Shown one piece after another: positions 53,181 to 63,034 of a stretch of DNA of 64,000 bases (positions within the stretch are counted from its first letter, which is position 1; each line of letters begins with the position of its first letter). The translations under genes and the position numbers were made by a program. The stretch comes from Vanilla planifolia. Lineage: Eukaryota; Streptophyta; Magnoliopsida; Asparagales; Orchidaceae. The stretch lies in NCBI GenBank assembly GCA_023846275.1, contig JAIUJO010000084.1, positions 450,397 to 514,396 of the forward strand. Reading direction: 5' to 3'. The notes beneath the pieces are model-generated. The model saw only the letters and a list, made by a program, of their open reading frames with translations, had not been told where the DNA came from and made no database searches.

Positions 53181-53910
53181 ATTTTCATAGAATTCCTTTA
53201 CCTATTGAATGATTTATTGTAAACGATATTTATAATTTCCACTTTAGAAATTTATTATTAATAGTAATTGTATAACATTCATATAAATTTTATATAATAA
53301 TAAATATGGCATGTCATATGGTATTATAAATTAATGACATTCACATAGTTAATATATTACAAAATAACTTATATTAATTATAATAAACTATAATTAACTT
53401 TTTTGGTAATAGTATGCATGTGTTATGACTAAAACTTTTTAAATTAAGAAATATTATTTTTTAGAGTATGAGAAATCTAAAATTATATATTTAAAGTTAA
53501 ATATTATTTCTATTTATTAATTATATTATATTATATAATGATAATATTTTCGAATAATTATATTATTTATCATTTAATTAACTTTTTTAAATTAAAAATG
53601 AATAAAATAAATTTAATTTCTTAGTAAAAAATATTCTTTAAGTATTTGACATATTCCAAATAAATAATAATCCTCAAATAATTTTTATGTTTTATATTAT
53701 TAAACATTAAGTCAATATTATATGTTTTATTATTAAGATTTAACTTTTATTTTATTACTTATATCACTTTTTTTTCTTCATCTTAATGTCTCTTACTTTC
53801 TCTCTTTTTGTTCTCTCACCTATTATCATTCTCTTATCTATCTCTTCATTTATTATCTTCTTATAGTTTTCTTTTCCTTTCTTTCCCTCTCAATTTATCT
53901 CTATTTTCTC

Positions 53911-53980
53911 ATTTCTATCACCTTCATTTATTTATTTATTCTTTCATTTCTATCACCTTCATTTATTTATTTATTCTTTC
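53911..53980. repeat. Perfect 35 bp tandem duplication
   Basis: A 35 bp segment starting ATTTCTATCACCTTCATTTA occurs at 53911-53945 and again at 53946-53980 with no visible mismatch. It lies inside a pyrimidine tract and is a recent slippage event. Confidence 0.92.
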
Positions 53981-54349
53981 TAACTCCCATATGTTATTTT
54001 TTTCTTTTTTTTTTTCTTAAATAATTTCTCATCTTTTTTGTTGTTATTTTCCATACTATTTTACTCTTATGAATTTGAAACTTTCTCTCTCGAACAAAAT
54101 AGTTATCTCCATCTCTACTTTCTCTTTTTAGCTCAACAATTAATAATATTTGGGAAATCTCTAATATTATATAGTTTAATATATAATATTTTTGATTAAT
54201 ATGCATTTTATTATTTGTATTTGTCATGTAATTTAATTTTTTATTTCTAGGAATGATAACATAATGGAAGGAAATCTTATGTATTATTGTTTATGTTGTC
54301 TAAAATAATAGTTTATATATTTCTTATTTATTTTACATAAATAAAATAT

Positions 54350-54560
54350 TCTATTAGAATATATTATGACATGTAATAAGTATATTGTTTTTATATATTT
54401 CTTAAGTTGTATAGTTTAATAATTGATATTAGAATGTATTATGATGCATATAATAAGCAAAAGTTTTTATTATTTTTATAACAAATAACAGTTTCTATGA
54501 TTTTTTATTGATATGGTATAAACTAAATATTGATTTTAGAATATAATACGATGCATATAA
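54350..54560 (+). repeat. Triplicated upstream-flank segment
   Basis: The flank box of the type TTAGAATATATTATGACATA followed by ATAATAAG occurs once in most units. Here it occurs three times, near 54352, 54430 and 54536, with 80-105 bp between. The intervening sequence is spacer. This suggests local unequal exchange just upstream of the 5S copy at 54674. Confidence 0.65.
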
Positions 54561-54673
54561 TGAGCATAATTTTTTTAAAAAGTGCATATGCTTTGTTATT
54601 TAGAACATTTTAAAAAATGGTTTTTTATTTTTACGACAATAATCAGACAACTATGATTTTTTAACTTTTGTAT

Positions 54674-54786
54674 GAACGTGTGACCTGACCTATTATTGGA
54701 TGTTCTTAGAACATCAAATTTAGGCATGTCTTTCGTAAGAGTAGTATTAGGATGCATGACCTTTTTATAAGTCTTAGTCTTAGACA
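54674..54786 (+). pseudogene. 5S rRNA-like copy, degenerate
   Basis: GAACGTGTGACCTGACCTAT, GGATGTTCTTAGAACATCAA, ATTTAGGCATGTCTTTCGTA, AGAGTAGTATTAGGATGCAT, GACCTTTTTATAAGTCTTAG. The middle and intermediate element are good; the 5' part is shortened by several bases. Confidence 0.83.
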
Positions 54787-55392
54787 TATTTTTGAAATAA
54801 TATTTCTTTTCCAAATGATTGATCATTGACCTTAAGAACATGTTAATCTTAAAAATTAAATTATTTTAAATGATTATTTATAATAATTATTTTAGTAATT
54901 TTTTTTAATAATAACTTCATAACATTATTATCAATTTCATATAACAATAATTATGCTATAGAATAATTTAGATACAAAGTTATACCACCAATGTTAAATA
55001 TTATTTTTTTTACTATCTTATTATTATTCATTATTATATATTAATTAACTATTAAAGAAATTTCTCATGTTTGCATACTTTAACATATATTATTTATGAC
55101 AAATATATAATTTAATATTTATAATTTTCTTATAGTCAATTTTTTTATTTGTAGGAATTATAGCATATTCGATTAAAATCATATGTATTGAAGTTTATGT
55201 TCAAAAAAATAATAGTTTATGTAATTTTTTTCTTTTATATAAATTAAACATTAATAATAGAATATATTATGATGAATATAGCAAGCATATTTTTTTAAAA
55301 GTGCATATACTTTATTATTTAGAAAATTTTAGAAATTGATTCATTTTTTTAAGTCAATAATCACACAACCATGATTTTTTTACTACTCTTTG

Positions 55393-55512
55393 AACATGAA
55401 ACCACACTAACATTATAGCATTGGAGGTTATTAGAAATTTAATGTAAAGCATGTTTTTGTTAAAAGTAGTAATTGGATTTTTGTTTCCTTTACAAGTCTT
55501 TGGGTTGCACAT
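55393..55512 (+). pseudogene. 5S rRNA-like copy, degenerate
   Basis: GAAACCACACTAACATTATA, GCATTGGAGGTTATTAGAAA, ATGTAAAGCATGTTTTTGTT, AAAAGTAGTAATTGGATTTT, CCTTTACAAGTCTTTGGGTT, GCAC. Full length. It is only about 720 bp after the previous copy because that unit lacks a pyrimidine tract. Confidence 0.84.
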
Positions 55513-56390
55513 ATTTTTTAAATAACATTACTTTTTCTAATAAATGATTTTTTACTTTAAGAACATATTAATATTTGAAAATTATATTATTATAACTGAT
55601 AATTTATGATTACCATTTTAGAAAGTTTTCTTAATAATAACTACATAAAATTATTATCAATGCAATATAATAATAAATCTAAAAATCCATATTATATAAT
55701 AAAATAATGTTTTTAATATTATAATAATTAGCAAAATAACTTATATAATTTATTATAAATTAGATTTAATTTTGTGTCTAATAGAAAACTAAATGTTTTT
55801 TAAAATCATAATACTATATTGTTGAATATTTTATATCTAATATTATATCATTATTATTAAATATTATTTATATTTTTTATCCATATTACAAAAAAATGAA
55901 GATAATTTATTAAAATATTTGTATTATTTAATATTAAATAATCTTTTATAATTATAAGAACAAAAAATATTATCATATTTATAGTAAATTTTTTCTTTTT
56001 AATAGTTGTGATATTTTGAAATAACAATAAACCTCAAATATTTTTTACATTTTATTATTATTCATTACTATATATGATTAACTTATTATATTCAATTAAC
56101 ATTATATGTTTAATTTTTTAGATTTGGCCTTTTTTTGATAATTTTTCATACATTTCACCTTTTTACCTTAATGTCTCTAATATTCTGCTTCATTAAATCA
56201 TCTCTCATCTCTCTACTATTTTATGTTCCACTTATTTATTAATTTTATATAAATAAATTATTTATGGTAGAATATATTATGATAAATATAATGAGAATAT
56301 TTTTTAAAAAAATTTGACATTCTTGATAATTTAGAAAATTTTAGTAATTATTTATTATTTTAAGGACAATAATCCAACAATCATGTTTTT

Positions 56391-56485
56391 TGTATATTCT
56401 AACATATGAGACAAAAAAATTAAGCAAGCTTCATTAAGAGTGTTATTGGGATGAGTGATCTCTTGAGAAGTCCTCGTATTGCACA
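56391..56485 (+). pseudogene. 5S rRNA-like copy, shortened
   Basis: The 5' portion is reduced. From ATTAAGCAAGCTTCATTAAG onward the 5S order is clear: AGTGTTATTGGGATGAGTGA, TCTCTTGAGAAGTCCTCGTA, TTGCAC. The block equivalent to GGATCCCATCAGAAC is mostly missing. The CTCGTATTGCAC end keeps its CpG. Confidence 0.78.
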
Positions 56486-57782
56486 AATTTTTTATAGGAT
56501 TTTTTTGAATGAATGGCAAATTATTTTAACATGTTAATGTTAAAATTTTAAATTACTATAAAAGATATTTTTTATAACAATTTTAGTTCTAAATTACTAA
56601 TAATTTTATAATATTATTTCCAATTTTATATAAACATAAATATGTCACATCATATGATATGATAGAATACTAACTTTAGTATAATTTAAAATATAGCAAA
56701 ATAACTTATATTAATCATAATAAATTAGAATTTATCAGTATTCTTAAAAAATATATATGCTATGTATAAAATTATTTAGATTTAGTAATATTATTTATAG
56801 AATGTTATGAATTAGAAATTTTATCAGTAATACTAAATATTAATAATAATTGGTAATTATATTATGCCATGTAAAGATATATTACAAACAATATATTATT
56901 TATGATTTAAAATTTTTTTAAAATTTAAGTAGGAAAAAATAAATATTAAACTAAATGTAAAAAAATATTTTAAATATTTGTCATATTCTAATATTATAAT
57001 ATTCTATTAAAATGTTTATATTTTAGTATTATGAAATATTTTATATGTCTAACTTGTTTTATCTAACAAATACTAATAAGTTTCTTATTAAAATTTTGCT
57101 TCTATTTTATTATTTCTCACGTTTTTCACTTTATCTCAATGTCTCTTATATTCTCACTTCTTTCTCTAACTTATTATTATTCTATTATTTGTCTTTTCAA
57201 TTCCTTCCTTCTTATATTCTTTAGACATTGTGTCACTCCTCTATTTGCCACAGTTTTTATCTCTTCTCTCCCCTTCACTTTTTTATTTATTCTTTCCATC
57301 TTCTCTATATTTTATCTATTCTTTTTCTCTATACTAAATTGTCTATCATCACTCTCTATTACAACTTTCCTCTATGTTTGTCGATTTAATCTATCATTCT
57401 TTCTCTTATGAAATAGTTATCTCAGTCTCTTATCCCTTTTTTAGCAAAATAATTAGCAATATTGAAGAAATTTCTTATTTTTCATAGTTTGATAAATAAT
57501 ATTTATCATAAATATGTATTTTATTATTTATGTTGACTATGTAATTTAATTTTTTTATTTAGATAAATGATAATATAAAGAAAAAAAATCTCTTTTATTA
57601 TTATCTATGTTATCAAAAGGAATTGTTTATGTAATTCTTTAATAATTATATTTAAATAAAATATTGATATTATGACATATATAATAAGAATTTTTTTTAT
57701 TTTTTATATATTTAATAATTTAGAAATTTTCCATTATCTTTAAAAAAAATAATCATAGAACTATAATTTTTTATCTAATAGT

Positions 57783-57901
57783 GCATGTGTGACCACTTCA
57801 ACATTATCACACTAAATTTCATTACAAATCAAAAGTTAAGCATGATTTGGTGAGAATAGTATTGGGATTGGTGACCACTTAAGAAGTCCTCATGTGGCAC
57901 A
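57783..57901 (+). pseudogene. 5S rRNA-like copy, well preserved
   Basis: GCATGTGTGACCACTTCAAC, CACTAAATTTCATTACAAAT, CAAAAGTTAAGCATGATTTG, GTGAGAATAGTATTGGGATT, GGTGACCACTTAAGAAGTCC, TCATGTGGCAC. Full length with recognisable A-box and intermediate element (GGATTGGTGACC). A T6 run at 57905-57910 follows immediately. It is the last recognisable 5S copy before the array ends. Confidence 0.88.
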
Positions 57902-59831
57902 TACTTTTTTATATCCATTTCGTAAAGAAAATTATAATTTATTTTAATAACATATCAATATTCAAAATTTAAATTTGAATAAATTATTATTTACAATAAC
58001 TCTTTTATTAATTATCTATTAATAATAATTTTAAAATATTATTATCAATTTTATATAGTAATAAGGGTGGCACATCATATAATATAATAAAATAATACCT
58101 TTAATATATTTTAATATTGAAAAAAATAAACTTATATCAATTTTAACATATTATATTTAATTTATATTTATAAAAGCATATATATAGTTTGTGTTAAAGT
58201 TTTTAAATATAGTAATTTATTATTATATAATACTAAAAATTTGAAAATATATTATTAATATTGAATATTATTTATTTTTGTTATGTAGATTATTTCATAT
58301 GAAGATAATATTTTATAATAATAAAATAATATAATAAAAATCATAAATTCTTTTTTTTATTTTATTATTATTAAAAAAATTATATTTTATTTACTAATTA
58401 TATTAAATTAATATTACAATTTTAATTAAATTAATTTTACTATTTTTATTTTATTAGTTCTCTTTTTTCACTTTATCTAAATATCTTATATTCTCCCATA
58501 TCTGTCTATCTCTGATTATCATTTTCTTGCTTTTCTCTTTATTCTCTTTCTTGTTATATTCTTCTTGGCTTATCTCTCTCTTATATCCATTTTATTATAT
58601 CATTTCTCTCTCTTCTACTTATTTATTCTTATTATCACCTTTATTTTTTCATTATTACTTTATTTTTTATTAAATCATCTCTAACCTCTCTTTATTATTT
58701 TTTTATCTCTATTTTGTTTTTATAAATATATGACTTTCTCTCTCTCTCTTTTAGAAAAGTTTTCTCCATCTCTGTTATCTTTTTTATGGCAATAAATCAA
58801 AAATATTTAAGAAATCTCTAATGTTCCATGGTTTAATATGTAATGTTTGTTATAAATATATATTTTTTATATTTATATTTATTATGTAATTTAATAATTT
58901 CTTATATGATTTATAATATAATAGAAAAAAATTTAATTTATTAATGTCAAAATTACAAAAAAGAACAATTTATGTATTATTTTATTTTTTATATATAGTT
59001 AAAATATTTATATTAGAACATATTATTATGACATATATAAAAAACATATATTTTTTAAAAAGTGCATTTTTTTTATAATTTGAAATATTTTTTTATTAAA
59101 TATTCCAAATTTAAAAATATATGATAAATATTAAATATATTTATAGTTAATATTTATATTATATCATACAAATATAATATATATGAAAAATTAAATTATA
59201 TACTTTTTCAAAAACTTTTTTATTTTATTTATGTATTAAACAAAATTAAGCTAAAAGTCAAGGAAATATTCTAAATATTTACAAAATTATATAATTAATA
59301 ATAAACCTTTAATTGTTTTTATATTTTGTTGCAACAAAATATTTTATATGATGAGCTGGTTATACTTAATAAATATAAATAGTCTTTTTCCCTCCCTTCA
59401 ATTGTCTCTAATCTCTCTATTGTTGTTTTGCTTTTTATTTTGCTTATAAATCTATGATTTTCTCTCTATATTGTATAATCATTTTCTCCATGTCTATTAT
59501 CTTCTTTTCAAATGATCAATGAACATTATTTAACAAATCTCTTACATTACATATTTTAATATATAATATTTATGTCATTTATATATTTTACTATTTATAT
59601 CTATTGAATAATTTAATTTTTTTAAATGATAATATAATGGAAGAAAATACGTTGTATTATGTCTAATTTATAAAATGTAATAATTTACATCTATTTTTTA
59701 TTTATTTTATGATAATAAAAAATTGATATTAGAATATATGATTTCATATATAACTAGCATAAACTTGTTTTAAAAGGTCATTTTCTTGATAATTTAGTAA
59801 ATTTTTGAAATGGTTCATTAACTTTAAGACA

Positions 59832-60635
59832 AGGAAGAAGAAGAGGGTAAGAAGAAGAATAATAAGTAGTCAAAGAAGGAGGAGAATAAGAAGAGTGAGA
59901 AGAAGCTGAAGAACAAGAAGAAGAGGGTAAGAAGAAGAGGAAAAAGAAGAAGAAGAAGAAGAAGAAGGAGAAGGAGGGGTAGAAGAAGAATAAGGAAACA
60001 AAAAGGAAGAAAATGAGAAGAAGAAGAATAATAATAAGAAGAAGAAGAATAATAATAAGATGAAGAAGAAGAAGAATAAGAAGAAGAAGAAGATGATGAT
60101 GAAAAAGAAGTAAAAGATGGAGAAGAAGAAGAAGAAGCAGAAGAAGAAGAAGAGAAGAAGAAGAAGAACAAGAACAAGAAGAAGATGAAGAAGATGAAGA
60201 AGAAGAAGAAGAAGAAAAAGAAGAAGAAGAGGGGAAAGAAGAAGAAGAAGAGGAAGAAGAAGGAGAAAAAGAAGAAGAAGATGAACAAAAAGGAGATGAA
60301 GAAGAAGTAGAAGAAGAAGTAATCAAAGAAGAAGGATATAAGAAGAGTAAGACGAAGAAGAAGAATAAGAGGGTAAGAAGAAGAGGAAAAAGAAGAAGAA
60401 GAAGAAGAAGATGAAGGAGAAGAACAAAAGGAAGAAGAAGAATAAGGAAAAGAGAAGAAAGAAAAAGAGAAGAAGAAGAAGAAGAAAAAGAATAAGAAGA
60501 AGAAGAAGAATTTGAGGAAAGAGAAGTAGAAGAGGGAGAAGAATATGAAAAAGATGTAGAAGAATAAGAGAAGAAGTAGAAGAAGAAATAGATGGGGAAG
60601 AAGAAGAAGAAGACGAAGAAGAAAAAGATGAAGAA

Positions 60636-60682
<47 letters not shown>

Positions 60683-60739
60683 AGAAGGAGTAGGAGAAAA
60701 AGAAGAAAAGAAGAAAAGGAAGAAGAGGAGGAAGAAGAA

Positions 60740-60774
<35 letters not shown>

Positions 60775-61206
60775 AGAAGAAGAAGATGAAGAAGAAGAGG
60801 AAGATGAGGGGAAGATGAAGAAGAAGAAGAAGATGAAGAGAAAGAAGAAGTAGAGGAAGAGGAAGAAGAAGAGGAAGAAGAAAAGGAAGGAAAAGAAGAA
60901 AAAGAAGAACAAGAAAAAGAAGAAGAGAGAGAAGAAGAGGAAAAGAAGAATGGAAAGAAGAAGAAGAAGAAGAGATAGGAGAAGAAGAAGAAGAAAAAAA
61001 AAGAAAAAGAAGAAGAAAAAGAAAAAAAAGAACAAGGAGAAGAAGAAGAAAAAGAACAAGAAGAAAAAGAAAAAGAAGAAGAGGAACAAGAAGAAGAGAT
61101 AAAAGAAGAAAAAGAAGAGGAAGAGGAAGAGGAAGACGAGGAAGAATATGTAGTGGAAGAAGAAGAAGAAGAAGAATTTGAAGAGAAAGTAGTAGAAGAA
61201 GAAAGT
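59832..61206 (+). repeat. Long degenerate (GAA/AAG)n tract, first block
   Basis: Almost pure purine on plus, dominated by GAA/AAG triplets with scattered GAG, GAT, GTA and AAT variants. There are few cytosines and thymines for about 1.4 kb. It starts abruptly after CATTAACTTTAAGACAA of the 5S array. The long low-complexity frames here (for example minus 59824-61089) are a consequence of triplet repeats and not genes. Such tracts can form triplex DNA. Confidence 0.93.
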
Positions 61207-61678
61207 GAAGAATTATGGATTATGAAGGGTAGGCTTAAGGGTTAATGATTAGGTGTTAAGGATTAGGGAAAAAGAATAAGGGAGATAATGATTGGAATTA
61301 AGGATTAAGAATTAAGGACTAAAGATTATGGATTAGGGATTAGTTGTTAGGGTTTAGGGAATAAAAATTATTGATTATGAATTAGGGATTAGTAGCAACG
61401 ACTGGCGTTTGGAGATTGGGGATTTTGAAATTAGGGTTAAGGGATAAGGGATTAAACAACAAGGATTAAGGATTATGAATAAGGGATTAAGAGATTGAAA
61501 AACTAAGGATTAGTGATTAGTGAATCAGGATTAATGATTAGGGATTAAGATTTTGAGAGTATAGATTAGAGATTAAGGATTAGGGATTCAAGATAATGGA
61601 TTAAAGATTAGTGATAGGGATAATAGATTAAGAGATTAGGTCTTAAAGATTCAAGATTAAAGAATAAGGATAAGGACT
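61207..61678 (+). repeat. Degenerate telomere-like heptamer block, first
   Basis: Many imperfect units of the kind GGATTAGGGATTAG and GATTAAGGATTA recur, often in a 7 nt register. The plant telomere unit TTTAGGG differs from ATTAGGG by one base. A canonical TTAGGGTTTAGGG stretch is present at 61347-61359. The G-rich strand is on plus. The block is bounded on both sides by GAA/AAG tracts. It is not an intact telomere; it looks like a decayed interstitial or subtelomeric relic. Confidence 0.75.
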
Positions 61679-62636
61679 AAAGAAGAAGAAGAAAAAGAAA
61701 AAGAAGAAGAAGAAGAAAAAGAAGTAGAAGTAAAAGAAGAAGTAGAAAAACAAGAACAGGAAGTAGAAGAAAAGAGGAACAAGAAGTAGTAGTAGTAATT
61801 GTAGTAGGAGAATAAAAGCAAGAAGTAGAAGAAGTAAAAGAAGTACAAGAAGAAAAAGAAGGATAATAATAATAAGAAGAAGAAGAAGAAAAAGAAGTAG
61901 TAGAGGGGAAGATGAAGAAGAAGAAAAGGAAAATGAAGAAGAAGTGGAGGTAAAAGAAGAAGAAGAAGAAGTAGAGAAGAAGAAGAAGAAAACAAAGAAG
62001 AAGAAGAAGAAGAAGAAGAAGAAGATGATGAAGAAGAAGAAAAAGAAGAAGATCTTGAAGAAGAAGAATAATAATATTAATAATAAGAATAATAAGAAGA
62101 TGAAGAAAAGGAAGAAGAAGAAGAGGAAGAAGAAGTTGAAGAATTGAAAGAAGAAGAAGAGGAAGAAGAAGAAGAAGAGGAAGAAGAAGAAGAAGAGGAA
62201 GAGGAATAAGAAGAAGAAGGTGAAGAAGAGGAAGATGAAGAGAAGAGGATTATGAAGAAGAAGAAGATGAAGAGGAAGAAGGAGAAGAAAAGGAAGAAGA
62301 AGGAGAAGCAGAAGAAGAAGAAGAAGAGGAAGAAGAAGTGGAAGAAGACAAAAAACAAGAAAAAGGAGAAGGGAAAGAAAAGAAAGAACAAGAAGAAAAT
62401 AAGAAGAGGAAGAAGAAGAAGAGGAAGGGGAGGAAGAAGAAGAAGAAGAAGAAGAATAAGAAAAAGAACGAGAAGAAGAGGAAGAAGAACAAGGACGAAG
62501 AGGAAGAAGGGGAAGAAGAAGAAGAAGAAGAAGAAGTAAAAGAAGAAGGAGAAGAAGACTCAGAAGAAGAAGAAGAAAAAGAAGCAGAAGGGGAAGAAGA
62601 AGAGGGTGGATGGAACATGGATTCAGGAGGGTGTTC
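61679..62636 (+). repeat. Long degenerate (GAA/AAG)n tract, second block
   Basis: The tract resumes with AAAGAAGAAGAAGAAAAAGA and continues to GAAGAAGAGGGTGG, then a short non-repetitive join (GAACATGGATTCAGGAGG). AAT/AATAAT variants occur near 61865 and 62066-62100. Lys/Glu-rich and Ser/Leu-rich frames in all phases are artefacts of the repeat. Confidence 0.93.
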
Positions 62637-63034
62637 TTAGTGATTAAGAATTAAGAAATAGGGATTAGGGGTTAGGGATTAGAGGGGTAGGAATTAAGGA
62701 TTTAGGATTAGGGTAGCGATTAAGTATTAGGGATCAGTGATTCAAAAATAAGGATTATGAATTAGGGATTAGTGATTAGAGTTTGAGATTAGGGATAAGA
62801 GTTTTAAGTTTTAAGAATTAAGTATTATGGATTTGGGTTTATAGATTAAAAATTAGGGATTAGAGATTAGAGAATAGAGATTAATTATTTATAATAAGGG
62901 ATTAAAGATTAAGGATTAAGGATTAAGGATTGCAAATTAGAGGTTAAGGGATAATGTCTTAAAGATTAGGTATTAAATATTAGGGATTATGTGTTAAGGA
63001 TTAGGGATTAGGGATATGGGATTAGGAATTAAAG
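62637..63034 (+). repeat. Degenerate telomere-like heptamer block, second
   Basis: This is the same type of sequence as 61207-61678: GGGATTAGGGGTTAGGGATT, AAGGATTAAGGATTAAGGAT, GGATTAGGGATTAGGGATAT. The register is mostly 7 nt with many indels and A-for-G changes. It is again framed by GAA/AAG tracts, with the G-rich strand on plus. Confidence 0.75.

Larger units (their letters stand above)
46476..59831 (+). repeat. Tandem 5S-derived array, plus orientation, third block
   Basis: Pyrimidine tracts lie near 47290-47600, 48290-48560, 49180-49500, 51800-52110, 52410-52700, 53750-54130, 56130-56220 (stub), 57110-57450, 58440-58790 and 59385-59510. A typical complete unit runs 46561-47930: 5S-like 46561-46679, A+T spacer to about 47285, pyrimidine tract 47290-47600, A+T spacer, then the 5S upstream flank 47800-47930. 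Units without a 5S segment have scars near 48915, 52420 and 59075. The array stops at about 59831, some 40 bp before the point where the next 5S copy would start, and abuts the GAA/AAG tract directly. Confidence 0.86.

Noticed and set aside
1..59831. Cassandra-type TRIM retrotransposons, whose terminal repeats carry 5S-like sequence
   Set aside because: Cassandra terminal repeats are only a few hundred bp and come with a tRNA primer-binding site and polypurine tract between two copies. Here the unit is ~1.4 kb, strictly tandem, and I see no TG...CA ends or primer-binding site. A distant relationship is not excluded; a search against Cassandra consensus sequences would decide.
1..59831. CRISPR array or prokaryotic/organellar origin, suggested by A+T richness and regular repeats
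   Set aside because: The repeats are degenerate and ~1.4 kb long, with no short identical repeats separated by unique spacers. There are no bacterial genes, and the eukaryotic (plant-type) 5S sequence argues against it.
59824..61089. Long minus-strand reading frame (421 codons) in the GAA region, plus other long Ser/Leu/Phe or Lys/Glu-rich frames from 59778 to 64000
   Set aside because: A GAA/AAG repeat has few stop codons in several frames, so long open frames arise by default. The predicted proteins are single-residue runs with no domain, and frames in different phases overlap.
61207..63034. Genuine chromosome-end telomere
   Set aside because: The heptamers are highly degenerate, the blocks are short, and GAA tracts lie on both sides. 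An intact telomere would show long runs of near-perfect repeats ending the sequence.
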